Assembly (NCBI GenBank): GCA_021204405.1
Contig: JAJPZJ010000069.1
Span: 1 to 64,000, forward strand
Length of the DNA stretch: 64,000 nt
Direction of reading: 5' to 3'
Source: Tannerellaceae bacterium
Lineage (GTDB): Bacteria > Bacteroidota > Bacteroidia > Bacteroidales > Tannerellaceae
Shown piece after piece: positions 30,703-38,468 of the stretch (within the stretch, counting starts at the first letter, position 1; the number at the start of each line of letters is the position of its first letter). Below the pieces are notes generated by a model. That model did not search any database, was not told where the DNA came from, and was given only the letters and a program-made list of their open reading frames with translations. The position numbers were made by a program, and so were the translations under genes.

Positions 30703-31832
30703 TTAGTGTGCATTATTTTTCTTAGTTTCAACAATTGCTCCCCTGATCCGGTCGTCGGCAGACAAACCACTGGTGACCTCGATCTTAATACCATCAGACA
30801 GTCCTACTTCTATAGGATGTTTTTCAAATAGTTGTTCGGGCGTTACCTGTTTAACCAGTTGTATAAAGGTAGAATCACCACTAAACTCAACGGTACTTTC
30901 AGGAATGGTAAGCACATCCTCCGCACGCTTCAATACGATCTCCGCATTGGCACTGTAACCGGCACGGATAAATGCATCTTCATGTGTAGAGACAGCCGCT
31001 TTAACCTCAAACTGGATCGCTCCGTTTTTCTCGACTCCCTTAGGCGAAACATATTCGAGGGTAGCATCGAAGGTACGGCTTTCGATGGCACCGATCGTCA
31101 GCTTGATGGGCATTCCTTCATGAATACGCCCAATCTCGGTTTCATCCACATTCCCTACAAAGATCATATCATTCATATTAGCCACCGTAGCAATAGTGGT
31201 ACCATCGTTAAAGTTATTGGATTCGATAACAGAGTTACCTATCTTTACAGGCACATCCAGTATCATACCGGTAATCGTACTACGGATCTGGGTTGTACTA
31301 CTTACATTCGAATTTTTTGCGATTCCATCCCGGATGATTTCCAACGCACTTTGTGCATTTTCCCTCTCTTCCAATGCTTTTAGCCAGGTAGCCCTGGAAA
31401 TATCATATTCTTCCCTGGCTATTACCCCCTGGTTAAACAGGGCTTCATCCCGTTTATAGGTATCTTCTACCTGTTTCAAAGATATTTCGGCTATATTGAC
31501 TCTCGACTCTGCACTATTCAACTGGATCATTTCCGATATAACTTTAATCCGGGCAATGATCTCGCCCTCTTTTACCATTTGTCCGGCCTCTTTGTACAAG
31601 TCGGATATGATTCCTGATATTTGTGGTTTGATCAGTACTTCATACCGTGGTTCAACATTACCGGTAGCTACCGTTTTAGTTTCAACAGTTCCTATCTCAG
31701 GAGTTACGATCTCATAGGTAATGATTTCAGGCTGTGCCTTTTTCCATAAAAAGTAGAATGTTCCGATAACAGCTCCTACCAATACTACCAGCAACAGGAT
31801 ACGCAGATTTTTTTCACAATACGATTTTTCAT
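30703..31832 (-). pseudogene. HlyD/MacA-type periplasmic adaptor, N-terminal frameshift
   Basis: The membrane-fusion subunit linking the ABC permeases to TolC. The frame from MLVVLVGAVIGTFYFLW to the stop contains the lipoyl half-motifs (EVLIKPQISGIISDLYKEAGQMVKEGEIIARI), a hairpin and beta-barrel domains. The likely true start is the ATG at 31832 (MKNRIVKK), separated from the main frame by a run of seven T (plus strand 31808-31814); adding one base gives MKNRIVKKNLRILLLVVLVG and 376 residues in total. Without it the membrane anchor is cut short but could still start at 31794. Confidence 0.85.
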
Positions 31833-31859
31833 ACGAGTAATTATTATATTATATTTTTA

Positions 31860-33124
31860 TTATTCTTCACGAATGGCGTCGATCGCTTTGATCTGCATAG
31901 CGCGCCAGGCGGGGGTCAGTCCGGCAACCAATCCACTTATCAATAGAACGATCGTTGCGGCTACAGCCGTTTGTATACTTACTTTCGGATTTTCAAAGAA
32001 AGTCCCTTTATTTCATCTACCGGAGAGTTCATAAGTATCTTATTGACTACATCCAGCAGGAAAACCCCCAGACTTAATCCCAGCATACCAGCCATGGTTG
32101 TCAGCAATAAGCTTTCACTCATCACCTGTGAGATGATATTGAAAGGTTTAGCCCCTAAGGCCCTTCTCACTCCGATTTCTCTTGTCCGCTCCTTTATTGT
32201 TACCATCATAATATTACTTACCCCGATTATACCGGCAAGAAGTGTTCCCATACCAACCAGCCATACCAGGATATCTATACCAGTAAACAGCATATTGAAA
32301 ACGGCAAACTGAGCAGCCATGTTTACTACCCCTACTGCTTTAGGATCGGTTGGAGATATTTCATTCTGAGCTTTTAAGATGGTAGATATATCATCAATTA
32401 CTTTTTCTATCAAGTGCCCGTTCTTTATACTTACACACATAAACTGGAAGAGATCCCCCTGATTACTTGTTTGCTGCATGGTTGTAAAAGGAAGAATAAC
32501 CGATTCCTCAGAGCGCCCGCCAATATAAATATTGGAAGATCGCGGCTTTATAACTCCAACAATCTGGTAGTAAAGTCCATTGACACGGATATATTTACCC
32601 GTTGAATTCTGGTTACGAAAAAGACTCTCGTTTACTCTACTTCCAATTACACAGACTTTTCGTCTTTCCTGAATATCTATTTCGTTTAATAAGCGTCCAT
32701 AAAGTAACTCTTGTGTTTCAATTTTAAAATAGTCAGGCATAACTCCCTTAACATTATATGTTCCGGTAATCTGGCCATATACAATGTTCTTATCGCTACG
32801 TCCACCGAAATTAATAGGCGAGATCGCCTCTATACCGTTTACATTATTTTTAATACTTTCCACATCCCGGTTTCTCATACTCCACCAACGTCCTTTGTTG
32901 AATCCTTTATACGATTCGCCGGTACGGTCAGTATAAAAGAACACGGAGTTAGTAGCAAAACCTTTGAAATTTCCAAGTATCCCGTTTTTCATACCGGCTC
33001 CTGAACCTAATAATAGGACAAGCATTAAAATGCCCCAGAACACACCAAAACAGGTTAATAGGCTACGTGTTTTATTGCGGGTGATGGTTACCCATATTTC
33101 GACCCATCTGTCAACATCAAACAT
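31860..33124 (-). pseudogene. MacB-like ABC transporter permease, C-terminal frameshift
   Basis: An FtsX/MacB-type permease: N-terminal helix (SLLTCFGVFWGILMLVLLLG), a periplasmic domain of about 230 residues and three C-terminal helices including TREIGVRRALGAKP. Near the end the frame breaks at 31999-32001 (T3 on the coding strand); one added T turns KGLSLKIRK-stop into KGLFFENPKVSIQTA and runs to a TAA at 31860, giving 421 residues and the missing last helix. It lies between the second permease and the adaptor in the efflux operon. Confidence 0.87.
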
Positions 33125-33139
33125 ATATCTTTTATTATT

Positions 33140-34400
33140 TTATTCTGCTCTCATGGCCTCTACAGCCGATACTTTTACTGCTTTTCGTGCGGGGAAATAA
33201 CCTGCCAAAACTCCGACAACAATAAGTAAACCAGTTGCAGATAAGGCGATGGTAATATTTACAGTCGGATTACGGAATATAGTGGTAGTATCCCCACCTC
33301 CTCCGCCACCGGCCATTTCCATACCATAATTGATCAATTCGGTAAGTCCTATTCCTACAATCATGCCGATATAACCAAATATAGCCGTTACCAACACTGA
33401 TTCTACTATAATTAACCGTAAAATAGAAGAGGGTTTTGCACCGATCGCTTTCAGGATACCAAATTCCCTGGTGCGTTCACGTACTGTGATCAACATAATA
33501 TTACTAACCCCTACAATACCAGCCATTAAGGTACCGATACCTACGATCCAGATAAATAATGCAATACCATTGGTCATCCCCTGCCACATACGAAATTTAT
33601 TTCCCGTGTTCCACATCCCGATCGGGTTTTTATCTGCCGGATCAAAACGGTGCCTGCGTGCCATCCGCTCCCTGAAACGTTGCTCGAAAGCATCGCTCTC
33701 CGCCTCACTGTTTACTCCTTTCAGTGTAAATTCTAAGTTATGAATATGTAAACCATTACTATATAACATCATGCCAGTTGAAAAGGGATATAAGCCGGAG
33801 CATCATTATCGTTATTCTGATCCTGATAAATACCTATTACCCGGAACATAATATCATCAAGTTTTACAAATTGTCCAATTGGCTGTATTGAATCCCTAAA
33901 TAAGACCTGAGAGATACGAGGTGTAAGTACAATTACTTTACGACGCTCAAGAATATCAATCTCATTGATGAATCTACCATCTCCCGGAAGAATGGGTTTA
34001 TAGTATATTTTGTATAATCCGGATGTACAGATACGATTTGGTTAGTCAAATATTCCTGTCCGTAAGAAATAGTTGCAGAGCGATAGTTGGCCGCAGAAAT
34101 CAGATCCACTTCAGGATGCTCACGCTTAACAGCTACCAGATCTTTGTCTGTAAACCAAATACTCCGGTTAGGTTGCATACCTTTATAAGGTAAGGTAGTA
34201 TACCGGGTCCAGGCAGTTACTGTATTAGTAGCCATATTCCTGAAATTATAGGCTATACCATTGCCCAACCCGTTTCCTGCAGCCAAAAGTACAATCAACA
34301 TAAAGATACCCCAGGCAACAGAGAAACCCGTCAGGAACGTACGGAGTTTGTTCTTTTTGACCGTACTCCATATTTCACGGAAGTTGTCAAAATCAAACAT
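33140..34400 (-). pseudogene. MacB-like ABC transporter permease, two frameshifts
   Basis: A second FtsX/MacB-type permease. Fragment 33933-34400 has the first helix and MFDFDNFREIWSTVKKNKLRT in parts; fragment 33140-33772 has the last three helices with TREFGILKAIGAKP. The middle (NEIDILERRKVIVLTPRISQ) lies in a third frame. One added base near the C3 run at 33994-33996 and one in the T4 run at 33781-33784 restore 420 residues. The start at 34400 overlaps the ATPase stop by 8 bases; the in-frame ATG at 34427 is inside the ATPase gene. Confidence 0.87.
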
Positions 34401-35076
34401 ATCCGTTGCCTTTTTCTGATTTTTCAATAATGCCGTCTTTCACACGGATAATACGGTCGGTCACCGCCGCGACAGAGGGTTCGTGAGTAACAATGATCAT
34501 GGTCATTCCTTCTTTATTTACATTCCGGAGTAACTCCATCACCTCAACGGTAGTCACACTATCCAATGCTCCGGTTGGTTCGTCGGCCAGGATCACCCGC
34601 GGATTAGCGATCAGAGCACGGGCAATAGCAACACGTTGTTTCTGTCCGCCCGACATTTCATTCGGCATATGCTCTGCCCAGTCTTTCAATCCCACCATCT
34701 CCAGGTATTCCATAGCCATTAGGTTCCACTTTTTCCTTTTAATTCCCTGGTAATATAAAGGGAGTGCGACATTTTCTACCGCATTCTTAAAAGAGATAAG
34801 ATTAAAAGACTGGAAAACAAAACCGATCATCCTGTTCCTGATCTCCGCCGCACGGCTTTCACTCAGATCGCGGATCAACTGGCCGTTTAAAGTGTAACTT
34901 CCGGTATCATACGTATCCAGTATACCTAAAATATTAAGTAGTGTAGATTTTCCTGAACCCGAGGCTCCCATAATAGAGACCATTTCTCCTTCATTAATGG
35001 TCAAATCAATTCCTTTTAGTACATGGAGAGGGGCTCCATTATAGTAAGTCTTATTGATTCCTTTTAGCTCAATCAT
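34393..35076 (-). CDS. MacB-type ABC transporter ATP-binding protein
   Basis: A 227-residue ATPase of the LolD/MacB group that drives the two permeases downstream. Walker A GASGSGKST (residues 37-45), Q-loop FVFQSFNL, signature MSGGQKQRVAIARAL, Walker B VILADEPTGALDS and H-loop VTHEP are intact. It is the first gene of the five-gene efflux operon (ATPase, permease, permease, adaptor, TolC) and the only one with an undamaged frame. A -7 box and a 19-bp dyad lie upstream. Confidence 0.93.
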   Translation of the reverse strand: MIELKGINKTYYNGAPLHVLKGIDLTINEGEMVSIMGASGSGKSTLLNILGILDTYDTGSYTLNGQLIRDLSESRAAEIRNRMIGFVFQSFNLISFKNAVENVALPLYYQGIKRKKWNLMAMEYLEMVGLKDWAEHMPNEMSGGQKQRVAIARALIANPRVILADEPTGALDSVTTVEVMELLRNVNKEGMTMIIVTHEPSVAAVTDRIIRVKDGIIEKSEKGNGYV

Positions 35077-35170
35077 GTGTATATTTTATATTGTATCTTT
35101 AACTATTAGACGCATTTTTTTTAGAAAAATAGGTTACAAAATGCCCCGGTTATTTCATATTTGATAGCAA

Positions 35171-35210
35171 CAAATATAGGTTTCCTTATGATACCTTGTA
35201 TCGCAAGGTA
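35171..35210 (-). promoter_or_regulatory. Promoter with 19-bp dyad in front of the efflux operon
   Basis: On the minus strand a -7 box TATATTTG (35171-35178) has, 13 bases further upstream, the perfect dyad TACCTTG-TATCG-CAAGGTA (35192-35210), which covers the expected -33 position. This is a typical arrangement for a repressor operator. A PadR- or TetR-like regulator is possible, but none is encoded nearby. Confidence 0.6.
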
Positions 35211-35316
35211 CTAATTATTATAAAATATTAACAATTTATAGTGCAACAAATCTTGTTCAACTCAAGGTTTTAAGTCACAATCACTTCCTACAGCAACCAG
35301 AAATCAGTTTCTTTCG

Positions 35317-35324
35317 TATATTTG
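35317..35324 (+). promoter_or_regulatory. -7 box for the MBL-VOC genes
   Basis: TATATTTG, 52 bases before the ATG of the MBL-fold gene. Confidence 0.5.
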
Positions 35325-35376
35325 CAGTGTACAAAAACATAAAAGAATCAGTTTTTGTTTTTTAGCAAAAAATAAA

Positions 35377-36099
35377 ATGGAACTTACCTACATTTATCAT
35401 AGTGGTTTCGCAATAAGCGGAAGTAATTTTTCTATCCTGATAGATTATTTCAAAGATACAAATGCGCCTGCCAAAACCGGTTATGTAAAAGAAAAGTTAC
35501 TTACTTCAGGAAAACCGTTGTATATTCTTTCCTCCCACTTCCACCCCGACCATTTCAATCAAAAGGTCCTAACATGGAAAGAAGAAAAAGAAAATATCCA
35601 TTACATTTTCTCCAAAGATATACTTAAGAGGAAAAGAGCCCATAAAGAAGATGCGGTATACCTAAAAAAAGGCGATACATATCAGGATGACCAACTTAGA
35701 ATTACCGCCTTTGGTTCAACCGATTGTGGTATCTCTTTTCTGATAGAAGCAGAAGGAAAAAAAATATTCCATGCCGGCGACCTGAACAACTGGCACTGGA
35801 AAGATGAGTCAACCCCGGAAGAGATAGACGAAGCCGAAAAAGCCTATTTACATGAGATAAAGGAGATTAAAAAAAATATCCGGGAAGTTACCCTGGCCAT
35901 GTTTCCGGTAGATCCACGCTTAGGAAGTGATTTCATGAGGGGAGCTGAGCAATTTATAGATACCATTCAAACAGAGATATTTGTACCTATGCATTTTTGG
36001 GAACGTCCTGCCGAGGCAGCCGCTTTTGAAGCATATGCTACAGGGAAAGGGGTAAAATTTTGCCTGCTTTCCACATCTGGCCAACAATTAACATTCTAA
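35377..36099 (+). CDS. MBL-fold metallohydrolase
   Basis: A 240-residue metallo-beta-lactamase-fold protein similar to the UlaG/YcfU-like beta-lactamase superfamily 3. The metal motif HFHPDH (residues 54-59), a later Asp in FHAGDLNNWHW and His in VPMHFWERP fit a metal-binding hydrolase. No signal peptide, so cytoplasmic. The VOC gene follows after 12 bases and is likely cotranscribed. The substrate cannot be told from the sequence. Confidence 0.88.
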   Translation: MELTYIYHSGFAISGSNFSILIDYFKDTNAPAKTGYVKEKLLTSGKPLYILSSHFHPDHFNQKVLTWKEEKENIHYIFSKDILKRKRAHKEDAVYLKKGDTYQDDQLRITAFGSTDCGISFLIEAEGKKIFHAGDLNNWHWKDESTPEEIDEAEKAYLHEIKEIKKNIREVTLAMFPVDPRLGSDFMRGAEQFIDTIQTEIFVPMHFWERPAEAAAFEAYATGKGVKFCLLSTSGQQLTF

Positions 36100-36111
36100 A
36101 TATTTAAACAT

Positions 36112-36489
36112 ATGAAAATAAAAAGCAAATTTGATCATTTCAATATTAACGTACTAGATCTGGATAAAAGTATTGAATTCTACAATAAAGCATTAGGACT
36201 AAAAGAAGCCCGTCGCAAAGTAGCCGATGACGGTTCTTTTATCCTGGTTTATCTCTCTGATGGTAGCAGCCCGTTCCTTTTGGAATTAACCTGGTTAAAA
36301 GATAAAACAGAAGCTTATGAGCTGGGAGATAATGAAAGCCATCTATGCTTCCATGTAGCAGGCGATTATGAAGAGGTACGCAAATACCATAAAGAGATGG
36401 GATGTGTTTGCTATGAAAATACATCTATGGGGTTATATTTTATCAATGATCCGGACGATTACTGGATTGAAATCTTACCGGCTCTTTAA
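36112..36489 (+). CDS. VOC family (glyoxalase I-like) protein
   Basis: A 125-residue protein with two beta-alpha-beta-beta-beta modules. The N-terminal FDHFNINVLDLDKSIEFYNKALGL (in parts FDHFNIN, KSIEFYNKALGL), the Glu in FLLELTW, His in NESHLCFHV and Glu in YWIEILPAL occupy the four metal-ligand positions of glyoxalase I. It may detoxify methylglyoxal (lactoylglutathione lyase-like), but VOC proteins vary widely. It lies 12 bases after the MBL-fold gene; a glyoxalase II-like partnership is conceivable but not shown. Confidence 0.85.
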   Translation: MKIKSKFDHFNINVLDLDKSIEFYNKALGLKEARRKVADDGSFILVYLSDGSSPFLLELTWLKDKTEAYELGDNESHLCFHVAGDYEEVRKYHKEMGCVCYENTSMGLYFINDPDDYWIEILPAL

Positions 36490-36532
36490 TACTTAAAAGA
36501 TTAAATTCAACGCTGTATTAAAGCACATTAAC

Positions 36533-36636
36533 CGTTCCCCGCGCAGGCGGGGATCGCATTAGAACAGACAGCATTCTTTTGTTTTTATAAAGGAAATGGA
36601 CAGTTGTGGTGCGATCCCCGCCTGCGCGGGGAACAA
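36533..36636. repeat. REP-like double hairpin, copy D
   Basis: GTTCCCCGCGCAGGCGGGGA-TCGCA at the left and TGCGA-TCCCCGCCTGCGCGGGGAAC at the right form near-perfect inverted arms, with TTAGAACAGAC after the left arm. It is inner-type only, without the outer GAGGCTGTCTC repeats. It lies in the 300-base gap between VOC and ROK. Confidence 0.85.
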
Positions 36637-36721
36637 ACCTTTTTGCCGTATGTCTTTCCGTTTAGTTAACTATACCGCTGGTTCTGTTTGATAAATTAAC
36701 ACTTTTTTTTGAATGAAAAGT

Positions 36722-36752
36722 ATTGATACTTCTCATATTCCTGTTATATTTG
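36722..36752 (+). promoter_or_regulatory. Promoter for the ROK kinase
   Basis: A -7 box TATATTTG (36745-36752) with ATTG (36722-36725, near-consensus -33) 19 bases upstream; 37 bases before the ATG. Confidence 0.65.
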
Positions 36753-36789
36753 CTACCCGGAAATCATTATTAATCCTAAATATAAAATC

Positions 36790-37755
36790 ATGGAGAAACC
36801 TTATGTAGTAGGTATCGACATAGGTGGTACTAATACTGTTTTTGGCGTAGTTGACGCCAGAGGTACTATCTTGTACGGCGGTTCTATCAAGACCGGAAAA
36901 TACGCTGACATTAACGATTATGTAGACGAACTCGGAAAAGCATTACAAATTGTTATCGATCAGGCTGGTGGTTCTGACAAAATTAAAGGAATTGGTGTAG
37001 GAGCTCCCAATGGAAACTTTTTCAATGGTTGTATCGAATTTGCACCGAATTTACCATGGAAAGGCAAAATTCCTTTGGCTCAATTGATCAGTGAAAAACT
37101 TGGAGGTATCCCTGTTGCATTAACCAATGATGCAAATGCCGCAGCAATCGGTGAGATGACTTACGGTGCTGCACGCGGTTTGAAAGACTTTATTGTTATC
37201 ACACTGGGAACAGGCGTAGGTAGTGGTATCGTTATCGGCGGTAACCTGGTATATGGCCACGATGGGTTTGCCGGTGAGCTGGGACACGTAATTGTACGCC
37301 GTAACAACGGACGTATCTGCGGTTGCGGCCGCCATGGCTGTCTGGAAACATATGCATCAGCTACCGGTGTAGCACGCACAGCCCGTGAATACCTGGAGAT
37401 CCGTAAAGAGGATAGTGTATTACGCGATCTGGACCCGGATGAAATTACTTCTAAGGATGTATACGACGCTGCTATGAAAAACGACAAGATCGCTCTTGAA
37501 ATTTTCGAAGCAACCGGAGCTATCCTAGGTGAAGCATTTGCCGATTTCGTAGCATTCTCCAGCCCTGAAGCAATCATCGTATTCGGTGGGCTGGCAAAAG
37601 CCGGCGACCTGATTATGAACCCGATTAAACAGGCAATGGATAAGAATATGCTGAAAGTATTCGAAGGCAAAACAAAAGTGATCTTCTCTCAACTGAAAGA
37701 AGGCGATGCTGCTGTACTGGGAGCAAGTGCTTTAGGTTGGGAAGTAAAAGAATAA
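36790..37755 (+). CDS. ROK family glucokinase
   Basis: A 321-residue sugar kinase that most likely phosphorylates glucose for glycolysis. The ATP loop GIDIGGTNTVFG (residues 8-19), GAPNGNFFNG, the sugar-binding TNDANAAAIGE, LGTGVGSGI and the ROK zinc motif CGCGRHGCLE are all present. Length is typical. It has its own promoter and a strong terminator, so it is monocistronic. Other ROK substrates (N-acetylmannosamine, fructose) cannot be ruled out. Confidence 0.93.
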   Translation: MEKPYVVGIDIGGTNTVFGVVDARGTILYGGSIKTGKYADINDYVDELGKALQIVIDQAGGSDKIKGIGVGAPNGNFFNGCIEFAPNLPWKGKIPLAQLISEKLGGIPVALTNDANAAAIGEMTYGAARGLKDFIVITLGTGVGSGIVIGGNLVYGHDGFAGELGHVIVRRNNGRICGCGRHGCLETYASATGVARTAREYLEIRKEDSVLRDLDPDEITSKDVYDAAMKNDKIALEIFEATGAILGEAFADFVAFSSPEAIIVFGGLAKAGDLIMNPIKQAMDKNMLKVFEGKTKVIFSQLKEGDAAVLGASALGWEVKE

Positions 37756-37781
37756 GCAGATCCAATATTAATAATTATTGC

Positions 37782-37817
37782 AAAGAGGGTAGCTATCCGG
37801 TTACCCTCTTTATTTTA
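37782..37817 (+). terminator. Rho-independent terminator after the ROK gene
   Basis: AAAGAGGGTA and TACCCTCTTT (with a short loop) form a stem followed by ATTTTAT, 27 bases after the stop. Confidence 0.85.
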
Positions 37818-37827
37818 TACTTCCATT

Positions 37828-38352
37828 ATGGAACATCCCCTGCATCAATTTATTTACTGTCCGGTTTGCGGCAATAAAAGCTTTGAAGAACGGAATGAAA
37901 AAGCGAAACAATGTACCTGTTGCAACTTTGTTTATTACTTCAACCCCTCAGCCGCCGTAGCCTGTTTCCTAAAAAATACAAAGGGTGAATTACTGCTTGT
38001 CCACCGTGGGAAAGAGCCCGCCAAAGGAACATTGGACCTTCCGGGAGGTTTTATCGACATGCACGAATCAGCAGAAGAGGCTATCGTGCGCGAAATTACA
38101 GAGGAGACCGGTGTCCGCATTAACTCCTCCAAATACCTCTTTTCCCTTCCAAACATCTACCCCTACTGTAATTTTGATGTGCATACAGTAGATATATTTT
38201 TCGAATGCCAGACAGACAGCTTCGAGGAGGCCCAACCGGCCGATGATGCTGCTGCCATTATAATACTGGCTCCCGGAGAATTAAACCCCGATGATTTCGG
38301 ACTAGCTTCTATCCGTAAAGCGGTTACTATTTACACCTCTCAGTCTTTTTAA
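37828..38352 (+). CDS. NUDIX hydrolase with N-terminal zinc ribbon
   Basis: A 174-residue protein. Residues 8-40 hold a zinc ribbon (CPVCGNKSFEE...CTCCNFVYYFNPS) as in NudC-type proteins, followed by a NUDIX box GGFIDMHESAEEAIVREITEETGV (in parts GGFIDMHESAEEA and REITEETG) with the catalytic REITEE. It would cleave a nucleoside diphosphate linked to X, such as NADH or an ADP-sugar. It begins soon after the ROK terminator; no separate promoter is evident. Confidence 0.9.
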   Translation: MEHPLHQFIYCPVCGNKSFEERNEKAKQCTCCNFVYYFNPSAAVACFLKNTKGELLLVHRGKEPAKGTLDLPGGFIDMHESAEEAIVREITEETGVRINSSKYLFSLPNIYPYCNFDVHTVDIFFECQTDSFEEAQPADDAAAIIILAPGELNPDDFGLASIRKAVTIYTSQSF

Positions 38353-38385
38353 CGGTCTGATTACCTGAAATCACAGATTATTCTT

Positions 38386-38393
38386 TATATTTG
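38386..38393 (+). promoter_or_regulatory. -7 box for the TPR-barrel operon
   Basis: TATATTTG, 75 bases before the ATG. Confidence 0.5.
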
Positions 38394-38468
38394 CGGAACA
38401 GAACCCGGTATTACCTGGAAATATACACTGTTTACCCCGGTAATATCCTCAAATAAAGCAAAGGAGTA

